Counted from the stretch's first letter, positions 39,953-49,255 are shown. The stretch: DNA of 64,000 bases from Verrucomicrobium spinosum DSM 4136 = JCM 18804 (GCF_000172155.1 NZ_ABIZ01000001.1:7163105-7227104); one strand, 5' to 3'. Translations and numbers: made by a program. Notes: generated by a model from the letters alone, not told the origin.

Positions 39953-40570
39953 ATGCCCGATCCCGCCCCTTTCCCGAAATCCCGCCTGGGAGTGCTTCTC
40001 ATCGTCTCCGGCCCTTCTGGCTCCGGAAAAACCACTCTCTGCCGCCAGATCGCGGACCTGGGAGAGGCGGTGCACTCCGTCTCTGCCACCACCCGCAAAC
40101 CCCGCCCGGGTGAGATGCATGGGAAAGACTATTTCTTCTTTTCCGAGGAGGAGTTCGAGGAGAAAATCGCCCGCGGCGAGTTCTTCGAGCACGCCCGGGT
40201 GCATGGCAATCTCTACGGCACCCTCAAGACCTATGTGAAGGAGAACCTGGAGCGCGGGGTGGATGTGGTGATGGACATCGATGTGCAGGGTGCCACGCTG
40301 GTGCGCGCCTGCGATGACGAACTGGTGCAACAGTGCCTGGCCGATGTTTTCATCCTGCCCGCCTCTGTCGATGCCCTGAAGGAGCGGCTCGCCGGCCGTG
40401 GTACCGAGGACGATGAGAGCCTGGAACTGCGCCTGCGCAACGCGCTGACCGAAATCGCCCACTGGCACAAGTACCGCTACGCCCTGGTGAGTGGCTCCCG
40501 CGAAGCCGACCTTGAGAAATTCCGCTCGCTGCTCCTCGCAGAGCGCATGCGAGTGGCCCGGCTCACCTAG
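39953..40570 (+). CDS. gmk: Guanylate kinase
   Basis: 205 residues: P-loop VSGPSGSGKTTL, the GMP-binding region (VSATTRKPRPGE, GKDYFFFSEEEFE, YGT) and a DIDVQGA segment. Converts GMP to GDP. Essential housekeeping enzyme. Confidence 0.96.
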   Translation: MPDPAPFPKSRLGVLLIVSGPSGSGKTTLCRQIADLGEAVHSVSATTRKPRPGEMHGKDYFFFSEEEFEEKIARGEFFEHARVHGNLYGTLKTYVKENLERGVDVVMDIDVQGATLVRACDDELVQQCLADVFILPASVDALKERLAGRGTEDDESLELRLRNALTEIAHWHKYRYALVSGSREADLEKFRSLLLAERMRVARLT

Positions 40571-40606
40571 ACAATCGCTGATCGATCCGACCGAACTGAT
40601 CCCGCC

Positions 40607-42139
40607 ATGCCTTCGCCTTCCTCCTCCATGCGCCCCTTTTCCAACGTCTGGTTCAAGCTGCTCACCGGCGCGGCCCTGGTCACGCAGGGCCCGCTGCATT
40701 CCCAAGAGCCGGCCAAACCCGCCGCCCCCGCGCAGGAGGCGGCATTCGCCCAGTTCGAGCTGTTGACACGGGCCATGGAAATCATCCGCCAGAACTATGT
40801 GGATGAGAAGAAGGTGTCCTACGAGCAGCTCATCGAGGGTGCCCTGGACGGCATGCTCAAGAAGCTGGACCCCCACTGCGAGTACATGGGGAAGTCGCTC
40901 TTCGAGGAGATGCAGCAGGAGCAGCGCGACACCAGCGAAGGGGTGGGCATCACCATCGCCCTGCGTGAAGGCATGCTCACCATCATCACGGTGGATGAGC
41001 AGGGGCCCGCCGCGAAGGCCGGCGTCCTGCCCAATGACCAGATCATCCGCATCGGCGAGGTGCTGGCCGACAACATGAGCACCATGGAAGCCGTCCAACA
41101 TCTGAAGGGCAAGGCCGGAGACGCGGTGCGCCTGACCGTGCGCCGCCCGGGCACAAAGCAGTTTCTGGATTTCAACCTCGTCCGCCAGGCCCTGCAGGAG
41201 AGCTCAGTGCGCGATGCGATGATGCTCCACGCCCGCCTTTCTTCTCCGTGGAAGATTGGCTACGCCCGCATCACCGAGTTCACCCAGGGAACCGTGAAGG
41301 ATCTCTCCAATGAACTCGACCGACTGGAGAAGGAGGGCATGCAGGCTTTTGTTCTGGACCTCCGCAACAACCCGGGCGGCCTGATCGACTCCGCTGTAGG
41401 CGTCTGCGGCGAGTTCCTGCCCTCTGGCACGGTCGTGGTGACCACAGAAGGTCGTGTTGCGACCCAGAACCCACCGCCCTACCGCACGCCGCCACGCAAT
41501 GGCAAGGCGCAGCGGAAGTACCCCATGTGCGTCCTCGTCAACCACGGCAGCGCCAGTGGCTCTGAACTTGTGGCCGGAGCCCTCCAGGATTTGAAGCGGG
41601 CGATCGTGGTGGGCACCACCAGCTTCGGCAAAGGGTCCGTGCAGACCGTGCTGCCCATGAAAAACGGTGCCGCCATGCGCCTCACCACGGCCAAGTACTA
41701 CACCCCCAGCCATCGCACCATTCACGAGAATGGCGTGGAGCCCAACATCGTCTCTGCGCTGACCAGCGAGGAAGAGATGAAGATCATGCAGTGGCGCACC
41801 GCCAACACCCAGGGGGAAGGGCGGTCGCTGGATCTCGCCAAGCTCAATGACCGCCAGCTGGAGCGCGCCACGGATGTGCTCAAGGGCGTGATGACGTATG
41901 AGGAGTTCAAGAAAGGCGATGCCAAGCCGGCTGCAAAACCGCCCGTCGAAGCTCCGGCGGCCCCCACCAAGCCTCAGGAATCGCCGACACCGGCACCAGC
42001 GTCAGCGTCAACGCCTCCTGCGGCTCCTGCGCCAGCCCCTGCTCCGGCGGCTACCCCCGCGCCGTCTGGCACGACTCCACCGGCACCCTCCCCTACCCCT
42101 GCGCCAACTCCCGCGCCAGCCACCCCGGCTGCCCGTTGA
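40607..42139 (+). CDS. S41 carboxy-terminal processing protease
   Basis: 510 residues: signal sequence, a helical N-terminal region, a PDZ domain (about 115-200, GVGITIALREGML) and the S41 core with GSASGSELVAGALQD (catalytic Ser) and GTTSFGKGSVQT (catalytic Lys). The last ~75 residues are Pro/Ala repeats without structure. Trims or degrades exported proteins from their C-termini. Confidence 0.9.
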   Translation: MPSPSSSMRPFSNVWFKLLTGAALVTQGPLHSQEPAKPAAPAQEAAFAQFELLTRAMEIIRQNYVDEKKVSYEQLIEGALDGMLKKLDPHCEYMGKSLFEEMQQEQRDTSEGVGITIALREGMLTIITVDEQGPAAKAGVLPNDQIIRIGEVLADNMSTMEAVQHLKGKAGDAVRLTVRRPGTKQFLDFNLVRQALQESSVRDAMMLHARLSSPWKIGYARITEFTQGTVKDLSNELDRLEKEGMQAFVLDLRNNPGGLIDSAVGVCGEFLPSGTVVVTTEGRVATQNPPPYRTPPRNGKAQRKYPMCVLVNHGSASGSELVAGALQDLKRAIVVGTTSFGKGSVQTVLPMKNGAAMRLTTAKYYTPSHRTIHENGVEPNIVSALTSEEEMKIMQWRTANTQGEGRSLDLAKLNDRQLERATDVLKGVMTYEEFKKGDAKPAAKPPVEAPAAPTKPQESPTPAPASASTPPAAPAPAPAPAATPAPSGTTPPAPSPTPAPTPAPATPAAR

Positions 42140-42160
42140 TCGTTTCCTTGTACCGCTTTC

Positions 42161-43207
42161 ATGTCCGGATCCCGCCCGCCCTGCCTTCTTGCCCTGGAAA
42201 CCTCTTGTGACGAGACCGCCGCGTCTGTGGTCACCACGGCTGGCGAAGTGCTGAGCAGCGAGGTCGCGTCCCAGATTGAGATCCACCGCGCCTATGGCGG
42301 CGTGGTGCCGGAGGTGGCTTCACGCAATCACATCCAGGTCATGCGCCTCGTGTGTGAGCAGGCCATGCAGAGTGCTGGCGTGGCCCTGCCGGAGATCACC
42401 GCCTTTGCCGCCACCAGCGGACCGGGCCTTGTGAGCTCGCTCCTTATTGGCAGCACCATGGCCAAGGCCCTTGCGCTTGCAGGGAAGAAGCCGTTCCTCG
42501 CCATCAATCATCTGGAGGGACACCTGCTCTCCCCCTTCATGACGAAGCCGGGTGAAGCCACAGGAGACACAGCAGCACCCATCCCTCCCCACCTGGCGTT
42601 GATCGTGAGCGGTGGTCACACCATGCTCATGAACGTGCGCGGAGTGGGGCAGTATGATCTGGTGGGGCGCACGCGCGACGACGCCGCTGGCGAGGCCTTT
42701 GACAAGGTGGCCAAGATGATCGGCCTGCCCTACCCCGGCGGCCCGGAGATTGACCGCCGCGCCCGCCACGGGCGGAGGGATGCCTACGAATTCCCCCGCA
42801 GCATGCTGGAAGCAGGAAACTACGAGTTCAGCTTCAGCGGGCTGAAGACCGCCGTGCTCTATCTCCTGCCCAAGATTGACCTGACGGATGAAGGCACCAT
42901 GAACGATGTCTGCGCCTCCTTCCAGGAAGCCGTCATCGAGGTGCTGGTGAAGAAGACCGTGAACGCCGCCCGTCAGCATGGCCAGCGCATCATCGGCGTA
43001 AGTGGCGGTGTGAGCTGCAATCACCGGCTCCGCGAACGCTTCACGGAACGCTGCGCCAAGGCCGGCATCGAGCTCCGCCTCACCCCACCCACCTACAGCA
43101 CCGACAACGCCGCCATGATCGGCTTCGCCGCCGTGCACCGTCACCTGACAGGCTATCAGAGCCCGTTGGAGATCGATGTCGATCCGAACTTGAGTTTGGT
43201 GGGCTGA
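42161..43207 (+). CDS. tsaD: tRNA threonylcarbamoyladenosine transferase TsaD
   Basis: 348 residues: ETSCDETAAS start, the metal-binding HLEGH-type segment NHLEGHLLSP, VSGGHTML, GEAFDKVAKMIGLPYPGGP and the C-terminal STDNAAMI. Transfers the threonylcarbamoyl group to A37 of ANN-decoding tRNAs. No terminator is obvious. Confidence 0.96.
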   Translation: MSGSRPPCLLALETSCDETAASVVTTAGEVLSSEVASQIEIHRAYGGVVPEVASRNHIQVMRLVCEQAMQSAGVALPEITAFAATSGPGLVSSLLIGSTMAKALALAGKKPFLAINHLEGHLLSPFMTKPGEATGDTAAPIPPHLALIVSGGHTMLMNVRGVGQYDLVGRTRDDAAGEAFDKVAKMIGLPYPGGPEIDRRARHGRRDAYEFPRSMLEAGNYEFSFSGLKTAVLYLLPKIDLTDEGTMNDVCASFQEAVIEVLVKKTVNAARQHGQRIIGVSGGVSCNHRLRERFTERCAKAGIELRLTPPTYSTDNAAMIGFAAVHRHLTGYQSPLEIDVDPNLSLVG

Positions 43208-43570
43208 CCCGCTGCGCGGGAGACAGAAGACTGGAAGACGCCAGACACAAGACCTGAGCTGACGCACGAGATAGAGCACTCCACACAGCACTCAGCAAAA
43301 GGAGCGAGGGACATTCTTGTTCTGGTTCGCACCAAGCGTCCCATGACGTCGTCAATCATGAGCCTGCAATCAAGTCACGTGGATTGACCCCGCCCCATGT
43401 GCCCTGCCGCGCCCTCATGCCATCACGGCCCAAGGAGCGGTGTTTGTGCTTGCACAATCGCCGATGTGAAGCGGATCGCTTGACCGCCAACGCCGCTTCT
43501 CGGCCTGAGCTCGGTCTCGCAGCCACCCCCGGCCCTCCTCGCAACAGCTCGTTTCCTTGTACCACCAAGA

Positions 43571-43635
43571 GGCCGCACCACGACTGAACCGGCGGGACGC
43601 CGGTATCACTCACAGGCTGGAAGCCCATGTCACTT
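43571..43635. repeat. REP-like repeat, family B, copy 1
   Basis: A 65-bp unit with two adjacent hairpins, ACCGGCGGGACGCCGGTA and a second around GGCTGGAAGCC. A second copy lies at 59095-59159 (about 87% identical by eye). It lies in the 743-bp gap 43208-43950, which holds repeats but no gene. Confidence 0.85.
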
Positions 43636-43748
43636 ACGACTCGAATGGCGACGCCTCCGAGAATCTTTGAAGGTGCCCTCCCCTCTCCGCATCAACTCCC
43701 GCATGCCGCTCAAGCCAGCTCCAATCACTGTCGCCCCCCTTCACAACA

Positions 43749-43856
43749 CGTCCCGGAGGGACGTCGGACATTAGCCGGTGGTGAAGGCCTGTAATCAGGC
43801 CGGGAACCACCGGATCCCGCACCCCAAAACCCATTGCGTCCCGGAGGGACGCCGGA
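43749..43856. repeat. Composite GTCCCGGAGGGAC repeat, copy 1
   Basis: Two CGTCCCGGAGGGACG palindromes about 88 bp apart enclose a hairpin region (GCCGGTGGTGAAGGCC). The same two-palindrome arrangement recurs at 46184-46273. Confidence 0.85.
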
Positions 43857-43950
43857 CCGGCCCTCCGAGACCCACGATGACTGTAATGCACGCGCGTCCC
43901 CAACAACGGTTCAGGCACAAACTCGCCCCCGCGCGCCGCCAGCACTCTCA

Positions 43951-44409
43951 TCAACCTCTTTTGCTCTCATATAGCTTTACCAGGCTGAACTCTTTCGGGT
44001 CGTGGGCATTGCGAAAAATCGTAAACACCTGAATCGGACCCTTGGTAATGCCAATCTCAAAAGTCGTAGCCCTTGGATTCTTCAATACGTACTTCTCCAT
44101 GCCCGTACCACACCAGTTCCAAGTCGTCGCCTCCCATTTTCCACCGCGTTTCTTTCTGAAGAATAGCTGCGGACGGCACTTGCTGTAGCCAAAATAATCA
44201 ATGTCGATCCCGGTCCGGTTCTCCACCTGTAGCACCACGGTCGCAGACTTGTCATTCTGCGCGATTTTCTGAACCGTTATCACTGGAGCGGCCCTCAATT
44301 CTCTGTCGCAATCCTTGTGGGAGATCAATTCCTCCCAGCCGGGGCCTTTCACTCCCTTGACGCAACTGACAAGCGTGAACAGGGCGGCGATGACGCAAAG
44401 CGTTTTCAT
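43951..44409 (-). CDS. Predicted lipoprotein of unknown function
   Basis: 152 residues: signal with lipobox LVSC, then a beta-rich domain with an RTGIDIDYFGYSKCRP segment and a late Cys; no recognised family. Located downstream of rcnA in the same orientation, 84 bp away, but without obvious link to metal efflux. Confidence 0.55.
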   Translation of the reverse strand: MKTLCVIAALFTLVSCVKGVKGPGWEELISHKDCDRELRAAPVITVQKIAQNDKSATVVLQVENRTGIDIDYFGYSKCRPQLFFRKKRGGKWEATTWNWCGTGMEKYVLKNPRATTFEIGITKGPIQVFTIFRNAHDPKEFSLVKLYESKRG

Positions 44410-44493
44410 GGGATCATGCGGACGACGTGTTAGGCCAAGTTACACGGGCCATCACCGACAAGCAATGGTTGATCTTGCACCTGGAACCATGTC

Positions 44494-45699
44494 TCAACGC
44501 ACCACCGCAGCACTCCCCAGCCTCTGCAACCCCTCCCAGCCATGCCAGGCCATGAACCCAGCAATGACCACCATCACGGCACAAGAGACATAGGGAGCCC
44601 GACGCATGAGCTCTCCGAAGCCCTTGAATCGCTTCTCCGCATGTCTCAGACTCCAGGCCGCCAGCACACCGGTGGCCACCATCGTGAGGGCCAGCCCCGT
44701 GCTGAAGGCTGCCACCATGGCGAACCCAAGGGTGAATTTCTTCAACTGCAGGCAGATCAGGAGCACGCTGAAGGCAGCAGGGCACGGCATCAAGCCACCC
44801 GTGATGCCGAACAGGGCGATCTGCGGGGTGGTCACCGTGCGCCCCTCGAACCGGCGGCGGATCTCATCAGCGTGTTCGCGCTCATGAGCATCCTGGTACT
44901 CCTCGTCTGACGCTGGAGGCTCATCCTCGCCCCCTTCTCGAAAGGCCACGCGATACGTATGACTGTGATCGCCATGGGACAGGCTCATTTCCACCTCGAA
45001 CTCGTGCGGTTCTCGGATGTGCTGCTCGGACTCCAGCCAGTCGCCTTGCTGACGCAACGCGAAAGACTCCCTGACCCCACCTTCGCGGATGGTCGCAAGC
45101 GCCACTTGCGACGCTGCCGGCAACCTGGCTCCAGAAGGCACCCGCATCCGGAACACAGGCGGCACGCCATCCTCATGGATCTCGATGCCATAGCGACCAT
45201 GCCCCGTGTTGATCCACTTCACCTCCCCATGGCCATGATCGTGCACATGGGCATGGGCATGAGTTGAGTGATCCCCATGATGATGATGGTGGTGGTGGTG
45301 GTGGTGACCGTGATCATGCCCATGCCCATGCCCGTGCCCATGGTGATGGTGATGATGCGAGTGGGCGTACGCCTCACGCACCTCCCGCCGGGTCCGGAAG
45401 AACATCCACACCGCCATGGCCAACACCAGCACTGCCGAGGCGATCTGCAGGTAAGGCTCGATCGCCTCCGCACTCCACTGACTGCCGAAGTAGAGCGCCC
45501 CTGCTGCCAGAGCCCAGATGATCAGGCTGTGAGAGATGGCGGCGGACACGCCCAGCAGCACCGCCTGGGCGATGGTGCCACGGATGGCAATGATGAAGGC
45601 CGCCATCATCGTCTTGGAATGGCCAGGCTCCAGACCATGAAGCGCGCCCAGAAGAATGGCCGTGGGGATGTAGAGCCAGGAGATGTGTTCAGGGTTCAT
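44494..45699 (-). CDS. rcnA: RcnA-type nickel/cobalt efflux permease
   Basis: 401 residues. N-terminal helices with the LHGLEPGHSKT metal motif, and C-terminal helices with GGLMPCPAAFSVLL. Between them a cytoplasmic loop begins with an exceptional His tract (about 113-158: long HHHHHH runs alternating with HGHGHG) and continues ~140 residues of non-membrane sequence. RcnA proteins export Ni and Co; the long soluble insert is larger than in E. coli RcnA. It follows rcnR by 31 bp. Confidence 0.92.
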   Translation of the reverse strand: MNPEHISWLYIPTAILLGALHGLEPGHSKTMMAAFIIAIRGTIAQAVLLGVSAAISHSLIIWALAAGALYFGSQWSAEAIEPYLQIASAVLVLAMAVWMFFRTRREVREAYAHSHHHHHHGHGHGHGHDHGHHHHHHHHHHGDHSTHAHAHVHDHGHGEVKWINTGHGRYGIEIHEDGVPPVFRMRVPSGARLPAASQVALATIREGGVRESFALRQQGDWLESEQHIREPHEFEVEMSLSHGDHSHTYRVAFREGGEDEPPASDEEYQDAHEREHADEIRRRFEGRTVTTPQIALFGITGGLMPCPAAFSVLLICLQLKKFTLGFAMVAAFSTGLALTMVATGVLAAWSLRHAEKRFKGFGELMRRAPYVSCAVMVVIAGFMAWHGWEGLQRLGSAAVVR

Positions 45700-45730
45700 G
45701 GAACAATCAGAAAGGGGTTAATCAGCGAAA

Positions 45731-46006
45731 TCAGCGCAGGTACTTGCGGAGCACATCGATGAGCTCCTCACCCGCCTCGATGGGCGAATGGCCGTCATGG
45801 GCGTCATCCATGACATGATGGCGGATGTGCCCCTCCAGGACCTCCAGCATCAGGCTGTTGATGGCACCCCGGAAGGCCGCCAGCGTGTGCAAGACGTCAC
45901 TGCAATCCTTCTCCTCGTCGATGGAGCGGTAGAGCCCTTCGAGCTGCCCCTGAAGGCGTCGGATGCGGGCCAGGAGGTGCGGCTTGTTCTGCGTGGTGTG
46001 TCCCAT
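45731..46006 (-). CDS. rcnR: RcnR-type nickel/cobalt-responsive repressor
   Basis: 91 residues of the CsoR/RcnR all-helical family. The four RcnR metal ligands are present at the exact positions: His3, Cys35, His60 and His64. CsoR copper ligands differ, so the Ni/Co call is well supported. It should repress rcnRA until metal binds. Start overlaps no other gene; operator just upstream. Confidence 0.93.
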   Translation of the reverse strand: MGHTTQNKPHLLARIRRLQGQLEGLYRSIDEEKDCSDVLHTLAAFRGAINSLMLEVLEGHIRHHVMDDAHDGHSPIEAGEELIDVLRKYLR

Positions 46007-46018
46007 CTTGGGGAAATA

Positions 46019-46043
46019 GATACCCTAGGGGGGTATGGTATAC
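46019..46043 (-). promoter_or_regulatory. Putative RcnR operator
   Basis: On the plus strand TACCCTAGGGGGGTA with flanking ATAC/GTAT: a G-tract inside a short dyad, the form of RcnR/CsoR sites. It ends 13 bp before the rcnR start codon, so a bound repressor would block transcription of the rcnRA operon. Confidence 0.75.
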
Positions 46044-46183
46044 AAGATTTTTAGACAGTGACCTCGGAAGGCCCGGACACCGACGACGAAACACCGGGGC
46101 GAATCAGCTTCCAGCGAACTGGCCTACTCCACCGGTACCCAGACGACATTCTCCGACTTGGAAGCAATGAGCACGGGAATGCC

Positions 46184-46273
46184 CCCGTCCCGGAGAGACG
46201 ATGGACCGTAGCCGACGGTGCCAACCGCCGGACTACGCCCCCACACGCAATTCGCGTCCCGGAGGGACGCCGG
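46184..46273. repeat. Composite GTCCCGGAGGGAC repeat, copy 2
   Basis: CGTCCCGGAGAGACG, an inner hairpin region, then CGTCCCGGAGGGACGCCGGA, matching the order at 43749-43856. It lies in the gap 46044-46561, which has no supported gene. Confidence 0.8.
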
Positions 46274-46406
46274 AACGGACAGGAGATCACCTTGTGCAGC
46301 CTAAAGGGACCCTCGATAAGCGGCAGATGTACGTGTGCTACCGCCGAGGTGGAGCAGAGGGATCGACCACCCAACACTCATCACCGTTTTCATGTACTGA
46401 AACTCT

Positions 46407-46490
46407 GACGCCAAGGGCGTCAAACAAAACAGCCCGGAGTAAGGCGAGGCACGAGCCGCCACCCCGGGTACGCGGACATTTGCACCAGAA
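46407..46490. repeat. Intergenic repeat with GACGCC/GGCGTC hairpin
   Basis: GACGCCAAGGGCGTC followed by CAAAACAGCCCGG and ACCCCGGGT. This type of unit is widespread between genes in Verrucomicrobia and Planctomycetes; only one copy is visible here. Confidence 0.5.
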
Positions 46491-46561
46491 CTCCGAAGTG
46501 AGTTCTACAAACCGTGGCAGCACCCCTGAGGCGACAATCCCCGAACTCGCCACCGCAACAC

Positions 46562-46700
46562 TCACGCTGGGCTGGTTACAGCACACGGTCCGGCCAATGG
46601 GGTGAGCAACTCAACGGTGTGACCATCCAAGTCTTTGACCACTGCACGTCGCCCCCATTCAGAGTCGGCAGGCGAGCTGACAATAAGTGCGAAACGACCT
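46562..46700 (-). pseudogene. 3' fragment of a VOC (glyoxalase-fold) gene
   Basis: The last ~45 residues (RFALIVSS...WGRRAVVKDLDGHTVELL) match the final strands of glyoxalase-type proteins, including the Glu metal ligand position. The preceding sequence in that frame is not VOC-like and overlaps the next gene, so only the end survives. Probably a broken cassette. Confidence 0.45.
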
Positions 46701-47012
46701 TCAATCGTTTTCTGTGGCATACGGCTCCACCGCAATCGTAGTCTTACGTAGGACATTGAAACCAAAAATTTCGATGACGGAAACTTTCCTTTGACCGCAA
46801 CGGTATGCCATAAAAATACTTTCACCGGGCCCTGCAAATTCTTCAGCCCATTTTCTCGCGAGGACTTCCTCTCCCCCTTCTGATAGTTCCGTCTGGAGGA
46901 CGGCCATTTTGTCCCCAGCCTCCCCTGAGTGACAGAGCGACGGCAAAAAGCACTCGTAGCCGGTCTCGCATACCGAATCTTTGACGATCGAAACGTATTC
47001 CTCGAAATTCAT
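46701..47012 (-). CDS. Cassette-type hypothetical protein
   Basis: 103 residues from an ATG at 47012 (NFEEYVSIVKDSV). Small soluble alpha/beta protein with a C-terminal segment KVSVIEIFGFNVLRKTTIAV; no known function. Its stop lies beside the VOC remnant. Upstream starts at 47072 and 47090 are possible. Gap 47013-47221 shows no attC I can recognise. Confidence 0.55.
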   Translation of the reverse strand: MNFEEYVSIVKDSVCETGYECFLPSLCHSGEAGDKMAVLQTELSEGGEEVLARKWAEEFAGPGESIFMAYRCGQRKVSVIEIFGFNVLRKTTIAVEPYATEND

Positions 47013-47221
47013 CAGCGCTTTGTCAGGTTGGGATTTCGTAGGAGGCACAGGGAAGAGTAGCTCCGGCTGCATTTCAGCGAAATGCGGCAACCCTGGGACA
47101 TCTCTGCCGTGACGCGAAGTACCGCAAGTTGATTTGTGGTGGAATGAAATGGCTCACGTCTCCCCCAGTCATGCAAGAATTCTTCGACTGAGTTTTCTCC
47201 AACTCAACTTCGTCACCAGAC

Positions 47222-47575
47222 CTAAATCCTGTCTTTGAGCCTGAGGCAACACCAGCCGTCTGGGCTTCCGCCTAGTGAGGACGCTCTATTCGACAGATCC
47301 AATTCAATTCGTGTAATGCAGTCATGGTCGGGAATCATATAGATCTTGACCTCGGCCTCCCACATATCGCGCTCTTCGTAGTAGGACAAACAGACCTCGT
47401 ACTCTTTCTCTGGAACCGCTCGCGCAAACTCAAGCGATTGAGCTCGTTCAGGGAAAATGAACTGAAACTCGATGAACCGAGGCTTCGACAGGGAATCGCC
47501 GCCATCATAAAGCCGTCTCAGAATACGACCATTGTCATCGTCTGGTATGTCATGCACTATTTTACCTGTCGTCAT
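47222..47575 (-). CDS. RraB-like (RNase E regulator fold) protein
   Basis: 117 residues. DDDNGRILRRLYDGGDSLSKPR followed by FQFIFPERAQSLEFA, EVCLSYYEER and a C-terminal SLGGSPDGWCC match the RraB/DUF1260 fold pattern (acidic start, FxFP strand, Asp-Gly-Trp ending). In E. coli RraB inhibits RNase E; in cassettes such domains may have other partners. The frame is open upstream to 47704, overlapping the next gene, so the inner ATG is preferred. Confidence 0.6.
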   Translation of the reverse strand: MTTGKIVHDIPDDDNGRILRRLYDGGDSLSKPRFIEFQFIFPERAQSLEFARAVPEKEYEVCLSYYEERDMWEAEVKIYMIPDHDCITRIELDLSNRASSLGGSPDGWCCLRLKDRI

Positions 47576-47645
47576 AAGTATTGAACAAGCTATCAGCAGC
47601 ACCATTTCGCAACAGGGATCGGCGTTTAAACGGGCGGAGTCATCT

Positions 47646-48032
47646 CTACTCGGGGAGGGCAGCCGGCGGTTCACCATCGCCCTGCTCCCCTTTGTGTTGA
47701 TCATCGTATAACCGCCGAAGCTTCATGAAAAGGGCCAGGGCTTCCCGGTCCGACTTCGTGTTCGCCTCAATGAAAGTTGTCCATCCATATCCACCATGCG
47801 GAAAGCGATGACCGTAGTACTCTGTGACGAACTCGTGGAATCGCGGAGGGATGATTTGATCGAGTTGGCGTCGAGCCTCATCCCCCAGCAGATCGCTACG
47901 GGCTATTTGGTAGCCGGAGACGAAAGCGACAAAACTGTGAAAATGGTTGGCGCTGTCGCCCCAATACATCGCAGGGCGGCTGAAGATGTTCTCCAGCACG
48001 GTGGCGTCTCGGGGTTGCTCATCGTTGGTCAT
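47646..48032 (-). CDS. Cassette-type hypothetical protein
   Basis: 128 residues from the ATG at 48032; a helical protein with IFSRPAMYWGDSANHFHSFVAFVSGYQ and a GGYGWTTFIEAN stretch. Similar proteins of unknown role occur in gene-cassette settings. The downstream part of the gap 48033-48228 shows no clear attC. Confidence 0.6.
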   Translation of the reverse strand: MTNDEQPRDATVLENIFSRPAMYWGDSANHFHSFVAFVSGYQIARSDLLGDEARRQLDQIIPPRFHEFVTEYYGHRFPHGGYGWTTFIEANTKSDREALALFMKLRRLYDDQHKGEQGDGEPPAALPE

Positions 48033-48228
48033 GGGTAGGTCTTTCTGAGGCAAGAGTTTTGCCCTCCGGGCCGCGAACGAAGGACGCCGAATTCAAACTG
48101 GGAGCCGCTGAACGGTTCGGAATGCCTCCCTATTTTGCCCGCCTTTTGTATCGGCAGCAATCCACAAAGTCCTGAATGCCTTCCCTCCCACACTGTGAAA
48201 GGAGGCCCAGCATGTCTTTCACCTTGAC

Positions 48229-48639
48229 CTAGGCCTTCATTCTGAATCCGGCTTCGACGTTGTTGCCATCCGGATCGAGCACATAGGCGGCATAGTATCC
48301 ATTGCCCTCATCCTCCGGCGTGCCGTTGTCAGTGCCGCCATGCAACAGACTTAATGCGTGAAATTCATCGCCCGCCTGCCGGCTCGGAGCAACAAACGCC
48401 AGGTGAAGGGGACGATGCACGGATGGTGTCAGCGACGTGCCGTAGTAGTCACCTTCGGCCGGCCACACCCAGAGGAAGGGGAACTCTGATGAGCCAGCGA
48501 AGATGGCGGCACCGAACTCCGGTTGACGTTGCACGACGGTGATGCCCAGCGGCGCGAGACAACGCTCGTAGAAGACGATGCTTCGCTGAGCATCAGAAAC
48601 AGTCTGCAGTTCGTCTGAGATGGAATCGAATTCACTCAT
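48229..48639 (-). CDS. VOC (glyoxalase/dioxygenase-fold) family protein
   Basis: 136 residues from the ATG at 48639: two beta-alpha-beta-beta-beta modules, SIVFYERCLAPLGI at the start and AAYVLDPDGNNVEAGFR at the end, with metal-ligand positions plausible (His in the HLAF strand, Glu in VEAG). Small stand-alone VOC proteins are frequent cassette genes. Upstream there is an imperfect copy of the breakpoint repeat at about 48683-48710. Confidence 0.75.
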   Translation of the reverse strand: MSEFDSISDELQTVSDAQRSIVFYERCLAPLGITVVQRQPEFGAAIFAGSSEFPFLWVWPAEGDYYGTSLTPSVHRPLHLAFVAPSRQAGDEFHALSLLHGGTDNGTPEDEGNGYYAAYVLDPDGNNVEAGFRMKA

Positions 48640-48753
48640 GGGATTGGGACGTAGCGAGACCACATGGCAGGATTGAGTTGCCGACCGTACAATTGCCTGT
48701 CTAGCGGCGACCTGCAAATGCTCCGGCCGCGCAGAGCAGAACCACGAGTGTGC

Positions 48754-49167
48754 TCATGCGCGATCACGCCTCCTGTCTGAAACACCGCATGAGCCGGAAA
48801 CGCACGAACGTCCGAACAGCCGCCCCAGCCGCACCCGGTAACGAGCAAACAAAGAATACAGGCCATCGAACACCCACCGCAACACCGGCCAACCAGTCGG
48901 TGCGATGAGCCATCCCAAGCCAACAGTGCGATACGCCTGTCGGAACACCTCGACCTTGCGCGCGAGGCGGCCATCTGGGAAGACGCCGTGGATGACTCCC
49001 AATAGTTCCTCGCGTGTCACGCCAAAGGGCGATGGGTCGAAGCTAGGTGAGGAAACATCCTCGAAAGCGAGATAGCCGAGGCGATCCCGACGCTGCAACC
49101 ATCGCACCTCTCGCAGACAGAACGGGCACTCGCCGTCATACAGAATTTTGAAGTGCCAATTGCTCAT
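48754..49167 (-). CDS. DCC-family thiol-disulfide protein (DUF393)
   Basis: 137 residues starting with the diagnostic YDGECPFC motif (two Cys), then helices with a Trp-rich core (GWLIAPTGWPVLRWVFDGLY). Such proteins are thought to act in thiol-disulfide exchange; not proven. The C-terminal Cys pair is close to the attC side. Confidence 0.8.
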   Translation of the reverse strand: MSNWHFKILYDGECPFCLREVRWLQRRDRLGYLAFEDVSSPSFDPSPFGVTREELLGVIHGVFPDGRLARKVEVFRQAYRTVGLGWLIAPTGWPVLRWVFDGLYSLFARYRVRLGRLFGRSCVSGSCGVSDRRRDRA

Positions 49168-49183
49168 AGCGCGTGCGATTGCC

Positions 49184-49255
49184 GCCTAACGTCTCGGATC
49201 AGACGACGGCGAGCTCAAGACGTTGTTGACACGACAGATAACCTTCGAGCCGTAG
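49184..49255 (-). other. Half attC recombination site
   Basis: Contains GCCTAAC (49184-49190) and the outer arm CGGATCAGACGACGGC, but its pairing arm is missing: after GAGCCGTAG the sequence becomes the 26-bp breakpoint repeat at 49256. Inner sequence matches the half site at 54511. Confidence 0.7.

Noticed and set aside
44426-44440. GTTAGGC core-like site beside the lipoprotein at 43951
   Set aside because: Single core in the wrong orientation for that gene and no pairing arms, so not called an attC.
45268-45521. Plus-strand frames beside the His-tract of rcnA
   Set aside because: Complement of the His/Gly codons in rcnA; low complexity.
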